Assembly: GCF_021347895.1 (NCBI RefSeq)
Contig: NC_067114.1
Location: 29,793,873-29,857,872 of the forward strand
Length of the DNA: 64,000 bases
From: Acanthochromis polyacanthus
Taxonomy: Eukaryota > Chordata > Actinopteri > Pomacentridae
Direction of reading: 5' to 3'
Positions within the stretch are counted from its first letter, which is position 1, and each line of letters opens with the position of its first letter. Under the pieces are notes generated by a model, which was given only the letters and a program-made list of their open reading frames with translations, ran no database searches and was not told the DNA's origin. The position numbers and the translations under genes are program-made. Below, piece after piece: positions 1 to 12,300 of this stretch.

Positions 1-3000
1 AAAAAAAAATGGGAGCAAAAAAAACAAAGCGAGAGAGTTTTAAAACAACAGCAACACAGCCGCGTAATAGATTCAAACCTGTACATAAGATGTTCAAAAG
101 GTGATCACCATACTTTTGTATTTTTGGAGTAAAAAATGCATAAAAATCAGAATGGGAAAAGCCGTTGAGAAAGGAAAGATTGCGCCACGTCGCTGAAGGA
201 TACTGCCAGATAAATCATCATCTTTTTAATGTCTTCCCTTCATCGGCTTCCCCACCAGCTCACCAACAAACAGGGAAAAATCTATTCTTTTGTGTCTGTG
301 CTTCCATTTTTGCCCAGAGGCGCTAACTTCACAGCTCGACCACGTTGTCCTGTGTCAAGTTTCCACCTCTTTTCCAACCATAGAGCTCTGTTCACAACCA
401 CCAAGACACACTATTTAGGATTCATTATTCAGCCTGCAGGCTTTTGGATTGGTTAGGATTCATTTCTTTTCTTTTTATTTTTGTTTTATTTAGTTTTGAC
501 AATACAGCAAGCTTTATTTGGACGTGACATCTGGGGACGTACTGTTGCACTAAAGAGAAATATGTGGACAACGTCACACTATCGAAACGACTGAGAACAC
601 CTGATGCAAATCTTTAAAGAGTAAAAAAGGTGGAGTGTGAGGGGGAGGATGGGAGGAAGAAGTAGTGAGATGTTGAAGTATGAGGTGAAAACGTTCCTCA
701 AACCCGTTCGGAATCCACCGTCTCCTCCTCCTTTATTCTCCCACTAAACATCCAAATCTCTCCTCACCCTCCTGCACTCTGGGAGAAGAGTGAGATGTTT
801 TTATTTACTTTTATTTAAAATAAAAAAAAGAATAATTTCATTTCGGAGCGGGCGGGAATGTCAGGGTCCCTCGCCCTCTCTTGCGCTGGTCTCCATCGTG
901 TTCGTTTTGCTCACTTCTGTTCAAGACCTTTTGATTTTCTTAGTTTAACCGCCATTTTTTTTGTTTTTTGTTGTTTTGTTGTTTTTTTTTTACGATCAAC
1001 GTTCTGACTCGTTATTGGAAAATAAAAAGATAGTTGATTTTGATCATTTTTGCTTTTGAATGCACAAATCTATTAACAGAACAGCTACTAAATAGGATAA
1101 AGTACTAACATGTAGCTCCGTACATGGTAGTAACTGTGCCAAACACAGCAAGGCGCTCGCTCCACAATGCAGTATAGAGCCGAGTTGAGCAAATAACCCG
1201 TAATACTGAACTCATCGAGAAGGTCTTAAGATAGCTTCAGAAGTATTTCAGAGTGGAGTTTGCTTCATTCGTGCGGTGACGTCTCGTCTTGTTTTCGTAT
1301 GTCCAGTAGAGACAGTAGAGACGACACCTTTTAGGGTCACGCTTAACGCTCCCTCTCTGTTAGAATGTAGGAAGAGCAGCTCACAAAGACGGAAATCACT
1401 TCTTATGTTTCCTCTGGTGGCCCTATCTGCTGCTAGGAACACAGATCCGGATCATTTCTGAGATGAAAAGTGACCCGCTGTCGTATTCTTTTATGCAAGT
1501 TGAGTGATATATTGACGTAGTATCGGCTAGTGGGCAGAAAAACATCGATATCATCGCCATGCAGAAACGTTTAAGAATAAAATCGACATGATTTAGTTGT
1601 ACCAAGCGATTTTTAAGACTGTTTAAAGGACCATACCAGTGTTTCTTTTGTGTTTTACCACTTTACTTATGGACTTTACATTACTGCTGACCATTTTCTA
1701 CAACATATCACAGAACATCTGGGTGCCGTGCTTTATTTGCTGCACCACAAGCAAAAACATGCGACCATAGATGGATTTGCAAAGACAAGCAAACCTCATT
1801 TGGAGTGCTGCAAACCAATATACCAGTGGGAAAACATCTGGCTCTGCAGCTGTTAAATCCTCTGCTATCTTCAGCCCCTACCTTCATCTATCTGCTGATT
1901 GATTGGTGCTTTTGTTAGGTTCTGTCTCACTGAAAACTGCACCTGGAAACGCTATAAATGCAGCATGAGGGAACCAGAACATTAAAGCTGCAGGTTTCAC
2001 AGCCAAAACAATGAGCTGAAAGAGGCTAAAATGCTGATCTGAGGTGAACTGCAGTCTGGGGATAGTTCTTGGTTCACATTCTACACGGTGATTTGATCTG
2101 TTTATAGCGTCTTTAACTGCCATTCTTTGGAACATGGTCAGCACTAATGTAAAGTATATGCAGTAATTTTGCAAAAAAAAAAAAAACCCTCACTGGTATT
2201 GTTCCTCTTCTTCTGAAAACTAGAAGCTTGGAAATTGAGACTTTGCCAGCTTCAGAGCTTTGCTTCGTAGACCTCACAGCATGTAGCTCAGCCCTGACGG
2301 ACACATAGAGAGGCTCTTGGAGGACAGTTTGCAGTAAAACAGCAGAACCTCCTCCACGTCGTGAACCTTCCACCTCCTCCTCAGAGTCTTCTGAAAGAGA
2401 AAAATCCGGCAGAGGGAGACCCTACCGAGAAAAACAAAAAAACCTCTTGACACATAACTAGGAACGCTACCTCAGAGCATAAGCAAACTCAGCTAGAAGA
2501 TTGTTTCTTTTATTTTCTTTAAGTACAAGCGAGCGGTCAGCTGGACGGACGCAGACAGAAACGACAGACAGTCTACGTTACAACACACTCACAGTTTGTT
2601 TTCATTTTCTTTTTTCCGTTCTTTGACTTTAATTTATTGTTTTGGTTTTTGAAGTTGTACCTCTCCAGCTTAGAGATGGGACTGTAAAAAATAAATGAGT
2701 AAATAAAAACTTTAAAAAAGACAAAAAAACCCGATAAGGACACGCAGCGGGGCAGGACGGCGTGGGGCGAGGGCAGCCGGACGAGGATTTCCTTTTCGCG
2801 TTCCAAGCGGAGGCTGGTCGCTGACTTTTCTTTGATTCACAACCGGACACAGCTGTTTTGTCTTTCTGTTTTAACTGCTAAAATTACCCACAATCCTCCT
2901 CCAGCGCCGCCCTGCCGCCCCGCCTCCCCTCCCTGTGATTTCACCTCCTGAATCAAGGGACACCACACCTGTAACCATGTAACTGTTTTGTTGATCTACC

Positions 3001-4003
3001 TCTTAGGAAAAAATAGGTAAATGGTAATTTTTTTTTCTGAAAAAGGACACAAAAATAACAAAAAAAAAGTTGCTCGAAAGAAATATAGATAAATGAATAA
3101 CTGGGTAGCGGCATCTCCATATACTGTAGTGGATAGTCTATTAAAGGAAAAAACTTTTACTTCTTCCAAAGATGATTTTTGTTTTCTTTCTCAATTCTTT
3201 AGTTGATTTTTTTTTTGAAAGGATTATGAAACGGAATGATAAAGTGAAAGGGGGAGACAAAAACTTACCACCCGTTTTTAATTTTCTTCTTTATAAAACC
3301 CAACATAAGTGAGATTTCTTTATCCAATTTGCATTTTATTTTGTTTTCATTTCATTAAGCTTACACTTGTTTAACTTCAAAATGTTCTCCATGTTTTTTT
3401 TTTGTTTTGTTTTGGTTGACTTCTAATTTTCTCTCTCTTTCTTTTTTTTTAATGACAGCAGATTGTATCTCTTGTGTTTGGGTGCATTTAACATTTTCTT
3501 TCTCTCTGTGAAAAGCCTACATGAGTTAGAGCGCCCTGCGAGGACCTTCTACACCGATCGATGATCTATTTTCACTTCTAATGAGTCGTTTGAAAAAGCA
3601 AAAAGGACCTGTTGTTTTAGCCAACTGTAGCTGCAGGTGGATGGAGGGAGGACCTGGATCGCTTCTAGATTAATTAATGCTTGGCCTCTAAACCGGAAAA
3701 TGAACATCTCCATGTGCTGTGAGGAGTGTCAGGTCTTCCCTCCCTCCACTAGATGGCGCCTTTGGTCTTTACAGTATATGGACTTTCACCCTCTGCCTGC
3801 CTGATTCCTTTAGTCCTCATCAACACTTGTTTTAAACTCCTTGTAAACAAAACAGAGCATAGATATGAATGTGTTATTAAAAGATGAGAAAACGGACACT
3901 CTCGGCTCTTTGTGTTCTTTTTGTCTGACTCTTGGAGAATTTATAATAATGTCCAAAGATGTGTAATTGTAACAGGTTTTACTTTTTTGCAGTTTGAAAT
4001 GCC
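1..4003. other. Non-coding T-rich block, possible long 3' UTR
   Basis: No ORF here has a recognisable domain; the longest open stretches (under 100 codons) overlap on both strands. The DNA has many poly-T and poly-A runs and AATAAA hexamers on both strands (plus strand near 1020; minus strand near 510-520), and little obvious mobile DNA, which would fit a long 3' UTR of a gene outside the window. A CTCF-like motif lies at 3746-3760. I cannot assign it to a gene. Confidence 0.3.
3746..3760 (+). promoter_or_regulatory. CTCF-like motif
   Basis: CCACTAGATGGCGCC fits the core CTCF pattern CCACNAGRKGGCRC. It lies about 2.5 kb before the NLRC3-like gene. Motif match only. Confidence 0.35.
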
Positions 4004-4212
4004 TTAATCCTGTCATCCTCATTTACCGACACCAAAAAATATAGTTTCCTTGTCTGAAAAAAATCCAGAGATTCAGCAAATAAATTCCCCAAATTTCAGA
4101 AAATTTGCAAAACCTTCAGGAAGAAAATTCCAATTATTCCTTAAAAATTTCTGTTAAAAGTTTAATAATAAAAAAACTCCCGCAATTTTGGCAAGAAAAA
4201 AAATTAGTATTT
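4004..4212 (+). mobile_element. Left half of a TTAA-flanked MITE (family 1)
   Basis: It begins with TTAA (4004-4007) and TCCTGT, then the AT-rich body shared with the copies at 20624, 23662 and 36838 (caccaaaaa, tttccttgtctgaaaaaa, aaaccttcaggaagaaaatt). The right half is missing; the copy ends at the composite microsatellite. Confidence 0.6.
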
Positions 4213-4220
4213 ATACATAT

Positions 4221-4332
<112 letters not shown>

Positions 4333-4444
4333 AAGTAAATAGGAACACGTATTTTTTGAAAAAGTGTGATATTGCAATGAGGTGCAACGTCTGCTTCAAG
4401 TTTCTGATTCAAGTAAAATGCTCGGTATGAAATGGTTATTGCAC

Positions 4445-5765
4445 ATTAAGATTATTGTCCATCAGCGAGTCTCTGTTTGAGAGCAGGGGGGTGGGGGGTA
4501 AGAGTTCCAGCTCTGTGTTGTTGATGATGTGGTGTGATGGAGGCAACAGCTCTGGGGAAGAAGCTGTTCCTCAGCCTGGTGTGCTGTGTTCTGATGGACC
4601 GGTACCTCCTCCCTGATGGCAGAGGGACAAACAGGAACATCCATGCAGATGGACCCTGGTCTTCTCTGCTTAGTGTACACTGAGTCCAGGTCCAGGAGCT
4701 CCTCTGGTCCACCTCCACCACCGGTGACAGATCCTGTCTGTCTTTTGCTGTGCAGGAACCGTACCACACTGTGCAGCCCTGGCAGAGGATGCTCTCCATG
4801 GTGCTTCTGTAGAATGTAGTGCCACTGAGACAGCATCCTCTCTAGATCTGTTCATCCGGTACACGAACTGATGGCTGTCCACATCTGGAGGGATGTTTCT
4901 CTTGATGTGTGCCAGCACCATCCTCTCAAAGTACTTCATAATGACCGGGGTGAGGACGACTGGGCGGTAATCATTGAGGGTTGTGATGGCAGACTTTTTG
5001 GGCACAGGGACGATGGTGGTGGATTTGAGGCAGGTGGGGACTGCAGCTTGTTGTAGGGAGAGGTGGAAGATCACCGTGAACACCCCAGCCATTTGGTCAG
5101 CACAGGTCCTCAGTAGACGGCCTTCACTCCATCTGGTCCTGCTGCTTTTGTGGGGTTGAGTTCGTATTGTTGCATGTACAAATGTGGAATGATATGACAA
5201 TAAAGAACCTTTGACCTTTGAACTTGAATCTCACCTGGTGCAGCTGGAAGGTGAGTGTAGGCTCCGCCCCCTGCTGGCTTCTTCCAGCAGGCTGTTCTTC
5301 CCCGCTGCTTGTCAAAGCGAGCAAAGAAAAGGTTCAGGGTGTCGGGGAGATCTCCATCCTGACTGACCTGTATGTTGTTGTTTTTGTAGTCAGTCGGGGA
5401 TTTAATGCCCTGCCACATGCTGCGGGGGTCGTTCTTCTCAAAGTACCCCTCTATTTGCTGCCTGTATCTGCCCTTGGCTTCTCTGATGCCCTTCGCCAAG
5501 TTTTTTCTAGCAGTTTTGTAGTCCAGCTGGTTCTCTGACCTGTAGGGGGCGTCCCTGGCTTTGAGCAGAGATCATACATTTCCATGAAACCGGGACTTCT
5601 GATTTGGGAACACCCTGGTGGTTTTGGTGGGAAGTACGGCCTCAGTGCAAAAATGTACATAATCCAGGACAGCAGAGGGGAAACCTTCCAGGTCAGAGCC
5701 CTCAGAGAAAACATCCAGGTCTGTGATGTCAAAGCAGTGCTGCAGAGATGCAGTGGCCTCCTCAC
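4445..5765 (-). mobile_element. Rex1-like LINE remnant, internally deleted
   Basis: Read on the minus strand it shows, in order, pre-RT linker sequence (DPRSMWQGIKSPTDYK), the start of the reverse transcriptase domain ([49 protein letters not shown]), and then the C-terminal tail (SIRTQHTRLRNSFFPRAVAS). The catalytic part with the YADD-type box is absent: sequence jumps from MNRSREDAV (near 4840) to the FYRST-like tail (near 4805). Several frameshifts separate the pieces. A short foreign-looking segment with gacaataaag lies near 5180-5222. It is a dead copy, truncated at its 5' end near 5765. The family name rests on remembered protein motifs. Confidence 0.8.
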
Positions 5766-6238
5766 AATGTGTACAGTTCTTTATAGCACTGATTTAAAGT
5801 CTGCTGTGCAAATACACATAATATTATCACATTCATCTTCCACTCTAAGTAATCCTCTAACATTGTCAGTAATTTCTTGTCACACCACTGACCACAACTT
5901 CCTTCTCTGTCACGTCTTTCACTTTCAGCTTATTGATGTGTCAGGATTTGTCATATCAGAGGACCAAAGCATTAATAAATCCAAATTTTCATAAAAGAAA
6001 AACATTCAGCGTGACTCTGTAATTTATCACAACACAAGAGAAAAACATGAATGTGTCAGAGGAAAGAGGAGACTTTTTTTATTACCTGTATTGGATAGAT
6101 TTTTTTTATAGCAGCATCATTTAAGTTTAGTTTTGAATCCAACACTTTACGAGTGGAATACATCTTGTTGTGGTGTAATGTTGGAAGATTTGTTGGCTCA
6201 TTTCTTTCTGTCTTTGTGGTTTATCTTGCTAACATAGA
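5766..6238. other. Intergenic, nothing recognised
   Basis: AT-rich sequence between the LINE remnant and the candidate NLR promoter. No ORF or repeat was recognised. Confidence 0.4.
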
Positions 6239-6250
6239 GGAAATGAAACT
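6239..6250 (+). promoter_or_regulatory. ISRE/EICE-like IRF-ETS motif
   Basis: The 12 bases GGAAATGAAACT fit the composite ETS-IRF pattern GGAANNGAAACT. The site lies about 85 bp before the candidate first ATG at 6336 of the NLRC3-like gene, where an interferon-responsive proximal promoter element would be expected. This is a motif match only; no TATA box is obvious. Confidence 0.35.
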
Positions 6251-6335
6251 GCCAATGCATGACTCCTCTTGCAGTTTCAGGGCATTCTGGGGTTGATCTT
6301 CTTTTCTGAACTGTGAAATGCAAACAGAAGAAACT

Positions 6336-6347
6336 ATGTCCGACAAA
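6336..6347 (+). CDS. Candidate first coding exon of the NLRC3-like gene (MSDK)
   Basis: ATG TCC GAC AAA is followed at once by a strong splice donor, gtaagt, at 6348. It ends in phase 0. That joins in frame to an acceptor ending at 8459 (ttctttag), giving MSDK then RSVG and the ATG at 8472. Very short first coding exons are common in NLRC3-like genes. The intron (6348-8459) would contain a SINE and a MITE. The alternative is that translation starts at 8472 and this site is not used. Confidence 0.4.
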
Positions 6348-9300
6348 GTAAGTCTTAATTTTCTGCCTTAATCATGATCTTTAAAGCTGTGTATTTTTTT
6401 TTTCATTCACCTGATGGAGTTATTATTTTTAATTTGTTACTTTTGATTTGTTGTGGAAGATGATTTAACCTCCAGAAAGCACTATTTCTGACGAGCTCAA
6501 TTAGACGTTCTTAAGACTAAAAGGACTTTGTGGCTAATTAGGTTGAAGATTTGGATATTCTAACACATTAGTTGGTGTTAATGAGTCCAGGTCCGTTTAT
6601 AATTATGCTCCAGTTCTGACTCTGTAACTGAATATGAGAGCAATAAAAAAATAAAAAAGCTAAGCTCCTCCACTGAACTGACTTCTCCAATAACTAAACA
6701 TATTTACTCCAGTCCTGTACAATTCTTGATTTCGTGCTACTCTCTACTACGACTCCACTGTGTTTCACAAGAAAACCTTTTACTCTTATATTCCACTTCC
6801 TTTATTAAAGATACAATATACAGTTTAAACCATATTAATCCACCTGACAATATATAAAGTGAGCTAAATCAGTCATGTACAGTTTTTGAATCCTATTAAG
6901 ATGTAATTATATTCAAATAGTACCAAATATAAAAACAAAACACTGACACAGAACTCATTTTGATGCATAATGAAGAATTTTACTTTAACATCATGAGTAT
7001 ATTTTGCTAATTTTACTTATTAAAGAGTATTTTTGATCATGGTATTGTCAGATTGAGTGACTTTTCTTCTTCTGTTCAGAAAGAACTCGCCTGTCTGAAT
7101 TAAAGCTGTGGTTAAGTTGTTGTGCGCCACCTAGTGGACTCTTGGTAAAAAACCACTGACTGGACGATGAGCTCAGGACACTCAGGTTTGATTTCACACT
7201 GATTCCTGTTGCTTTTGACAGGGAAACTGATAAAGACTGTAACTCAAAAGACCCTGTCAACTAAAGATTTTATCAGTAGCATAAACTAGAAGTGCTGCTC
7301 AGTGGAGTAGTGGTTAGCACTTTCACCTTGCAGCAAGAAGATCCCCGGTTTAAATCTCGGCCTGGGCCTGGGATCTTCCTGCATGGAGTTTGCATGTTCT
7401 CCCTGTGCATGCGTGGGTTTTCTCCGGGTACTCCGGCTTCCTCCCACAGTCCAAAAACATGCTGAGGTTAATTGGTTACTCTAAATTGTCCGTAGGTGTG
7501 AATGTGAGTGTGATTGTGTGTCTGTATATGTAGCCCTGTGACAGACTGGTGACCTGTCCAGGGTGTCCCCTGCCTTCACCCGAGTCAGCTGGGATAGACT
7601 CCAGCACCCCCCATGACCCTAGTGAGGATAAAGCGGTGTCTTGAGAATGGATGGATAAACTAGAAGCACACTGAATCAACATTGTTGCTTTAAGTTGAAA
7701 CAGAAAATGACTCTGATCGGCTCTGATGTTCTATACATCATGGCAAATCCTACTTTAAAGAAAACACCATGCAATGCACAGAAGCAGCAGTTATACAACT
7801 TAATCACAAACTTATAATCCTAAGTTTATTCTTAACTCAATCAAAAACCATCAGCTTGAAATATGAGTTTGTTTATGAAAGATATATTACGATTCACCAC
7901 CGTTCAAAAGCTAATTGTCACTTAGAAAAGTCTTTATTTTTTAAAGAAAACCCTTGTGCAGTTATGTTAGCACATGGATAAAAGTGGGAGTTTTCCTGGA
8001 GAACATGGAATTGTCTGGATGACCCCAAACTTCTGAACGGTAGTTTATATGCTATCTTATCAGAATCTAGAATGTCTTGTAAAAAAAAACTAAAATGTTT
8101 TAAACGTTACTCAAATTACACTTGAGTGACCTGTGTTTGAATAATGTCAGAAGTTGTCCTGTTGTGTATGTTTGCAGCTGTTCAGCCAGACTCACTGGTA
8201 AATAGACCACAGTTAAAGACGTCTCCTAATGCACTCAACAAACATTACATGTGTATTTATCCATTAATCCAGGAAACCAACCACAAGCCTGTGTAAATCC
8301 TCCTTTTGGAGTTCTTCTGTAGAGATTTATACACTTTCAAGGTGTTTGTGACAAAGAGTATTTTGTGAAATCTTGTTTTGTGCTATATGCAATGTATATA
8401 ATAGTTTGCATTTAATTTAGAGGACTGATAGCATCACTGTGTTCTTTAGTGTTCTTTAGCGTTCAGTCGGTATGGATCTGGGTCTGAAAATCAACTCCAC
8501 TGAACCCAGATGTGTGTCTGTGAAGAGCAACTTCTCCATGGACGAACCTTTAACATTCAAAGATGGAACGTTTTCTACAGAGCAGAGGTGATGATGCCTT
8601 AAATACATGTTTGAGAAACATCAAGGAATCTAAATCAGTCAGGTTAAAATCCTTTCTGTGTCAGAGTCCTGGAGGAGAGACCAGCTGTATCCAGATGTGT
8701 GTCTATGAAGAGCAACCAGTCCATGCGTACACCCTTAATGTTCGAAGATGGAGCTTTTTCAACAGAGCAGAGGTGATGATGCATTAAATATAAGTTTGAG
8801 AAACATTAAGAAGGTTTAAATTAAAAACATTTTCCATATCAGTGTCCAGCAGGAGAGACCAGATGTTCCTGTATCCAGCTGTGTGTCTCTGAAAAGCAAC
8901 CAGTCCAAATGTGAAGCCATAATGTTTAAAGATGGAGATTTCTTCACAGATAAGAGGTAAACATTTTTAAATCCATGATAAGACAAAATAAACACAACCT
9001 AAACAAGAAAATGAAATTGTTGTCCTTTTTGAATCTTTAATCAAGAGTCCAGCAGGAGAGTCCAGATGTTCCTGTATCCAGCTGTGTGTCTCTGAAAAGC
9101 AACCAGTCCAAATGTGAAGCCATAATGTTTAAAGATGGAGATGTTTTCACAGATAAGAGGTAAAGACGCCCCCTATTGCTTTCCAACAGGGACACTCCTT
9201 CACTGAACACAAATAAAACGTTTATGACTGATTATCTGAATCCTCGTACTCGTTTTTCTGCTTCATTTACTGTAAATACTGTTCTTGGATAAAACATCTG

Positions 9301-12300
9301 TGTGCTTCATGTCATGTTTTTTCACAGGGAGAGTTCTGACGTTGCTGCTGGTTCCTCCAACGATGAGCATGATGAAGCAGATCAAGCCTCCATATTCATG
9401 GTATGTAAAACTAAAAATCAACCAGCCATTCTCCCCTCCATGCTGCTCCTCTGAAGCTTCCAGATCTTTGGAGATCTATGGGAGAGGAATCAGGATCAAA
9501 ACATCATTGTTGCTTTCTTTCAGTGCTGATCCAAACTGGGAATTTGTTCAGTTTCATCCTAAATTTGTTTAATCTGCACTTAGCAGCTGTAGCCAGTTAT
9601 GGTTGATTGGTTAGGTTTGCATTTAATGAGAGCAGTGACACTAAAAACAAGCAAGCAAATGTGTAAAGAACAAATAAAAAATGAATGTTCATGTCGTGAA
9701 TGTACGATTAGATTTAGATTGGATCTGTCATTTGAAAGAATTTGTGGCTCTCAGAACAATATTTTGACATCTTGGTGTCCTGAAACATGCTTTACCGGCC
9801 AGTAGTGTTTTTTAACCTGTTAGCCTGTGAAGTTAGAGAACTTCTGCTTCTGTTATGATACAAAGAAAACTTGAAATAGTTAAAGTGATAATGTTCTAAA
9901 TACTTTACATTTTGACTGTAAGAAAGCAGAACCACCCATGAATCTGTTGAGCTGAAGAACTAGAGCTGGTTGATAATTTGCTGTTAGTTTACCGCCTCAG
10001 ATATCTCATTTCATCAGATGCACAAACTGCACACACAAACCTCCTTCGTTTTGGTGGATACAACTGAGTGCAGCACTGTGAAAGCTACACATCTATTTAA
10101 AACTTCCATTATGCCAAGACTGTGAGGATGCACAACAGAGTTCTTGGAAGATGCATTAAAGTGGTAGTGGGATAAAGCCACGAGGAGACAGTGATAGTGA
10201 ACTTTTTGCTATTTCCATGTCTGAGTGCCATTCTGAAACACGTTTGGCCTTAAGATGCCGTTGAACTACAGAGTTGTAAAAGTTTGTTTGGAAGCTTTGT
10301 CGACTACTTTCACGCTGAACTTTTATCTGGTATCTTTCCAGCTGCTTAAGGAGCACATTTACACCTTTGTCAAGACTGAGCTGAGGAGGTTCCAGGAAGT
10401 TCTTAGACCAGATTACCCGGAGTGCTTACAAGAACAGAAGAAGAATGACGAGGAGGTAAACGGCGAAGAGGAAAAACGGAGGAATAGCAGCAGAGAAGCG
10501 CTTCTGAAGATCGCGCTGCACTTCTTAAGGAGCATGAAGCAGGAGGAGATGGCCGACCGTTTGCAGAGCAGTAAGTCTTAGTTTGTACTGTAGTTTAATC
10601 TGGTGTGGGTGTCTTTGCAGATGATGGAGATGTGTGGTTCACAATAAAAGTAATGAAAACATCCAGGGCTAGAATGCTAATCCCATGGTATTTGTTGTCT
10701 TTCTATACAGGAACTCTTGATGCAATGTGCCAAAACAAGCTCAAAACCAGTCTGAAAGAGAAGTTCCAGAGTTTATATGAAGGAATCGCTAAAGCAGGAA
10801 AGCCAACACTTCTGAATGACGTCTACACAGAGCTGTACATCTCAGAGGGAGGGAGTGGAGAGGTCAATGACGAACACGAGATCAGGCAGATTCAAACAGC
10901 CTCCAGAAAACAGTCCAGACCAGAACATGTGATTAAATGTGACGACATCTTTCAACCTTTGCCTGATAAAGATCATCGACCAATCAGAACAGTGCTGACT
11001 AAAGGAATGGCCGGCATCGGGAAAACCGTCTTAACCCATAAGTTCAGTCTGGACTGGGCTGAAGACAAAACCAACCACAACATTCAGTTCCTGTTTCCGT
11101 TCTCCTTCAGAGAGCTGAATTTACTGAGTGGAAAAAAGTACAGCTTGACTGACCTTCTTCATCTCTTCTTCACTGAGACCAGAGAAGCAGAAATTTGCAG
11201 ATTTGATCAGTCCCAGGTTGTGTTCATCTTTGACGGTCTGGATGAGTGTCGCCTTCCTCTGGACTTCCACAACAATCAGATCCTGGCTGATGTGACCGAG
11301 GCCTCCACGGTGGATGTGCTGCTGACAAACCTGATCAGGGGGAGGCTGCTTCCTTCTGCTCGCCTCTGGATAACCACACGGCCTGCAGCAGCCAATCAGA
11401 TCCCTCCTGAGTTGGTTGACATGGTGACAGAGGTCAGAGGCTTCACTGATACCCAGAAGAACGAGTATTTCAGGAAGAGATTCAGAGAGGAGGAACAGAT
11501 GGACAAAATCATCTCCCATGTGAAGGCATCACGAAGCCTCCACATCATGTGTCACATCCCAGTCTTCTGCTGGATCACTGCTTCGGTTCTGGACCGTGTG
11601 TTGAGAGCAGACGAGAGAGGAGAGTTGCCCAAGACCCTGACTCAGATGTACATCCACTTCCTGGTGGTTCAGTCCAAAATAGGAAATGTTAGATTTCGTG
11701 GAGCATCTGAGACAGATCCAGTCTGGAACCCTGAAACCTGCAAGATGATTCTGTCTCTGGGAAAACTGGCTTTTGAGCAGCTGCAGAAAGGAAACCTGAT
11801 CTTCTATGAATCAGACCTGATAGAGTGCGGCATCGATATCAGAGCAGCTTCACTGTACTCTGGAGTGTTCACAGAGATCTTTAGAGAGGAGTGTGGGCTG
11901 CACCAGGACAAGGTGTTCTGCTTTGTGCATCTGAGCTTCCACGAGTTTCTGGCTGCTCTGTACGTCTTCGTGACATTCGTCAACTCTGGAGTCAACCTGA
12001 TGTCAGAGTCACGGTCGATGTCCTGCTGGTCTCCACTGCTCAGGGAAAAAACAAAAATCCACCTACTCTACCAAAGTGCTGTGGACAAGATCATAGAAAG
12101 TTCAAATGGACACCTGGACTTGTTCCTTCGGTTCCTCTTGGGTTTCTCGCTGGAAACCAATAAGAGCCTTTTACAAGGCCTGCTGACCCAATCAGGAGGC
12201 AGCTTACAGAGCTACCAGGAAACAGTCAGATACATCAAGAGAAAGATCAGGAAGAATCCATCTCCAGAGAGGTGCATCAATCTGTTCCACTGCCTGAATG

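Noticed and set aside
11121..11519. 132-codon minus-strand frame inside the NACHT exon
   Set aside because: Antisense shadow of the strongly supported NACHT coding sequence.
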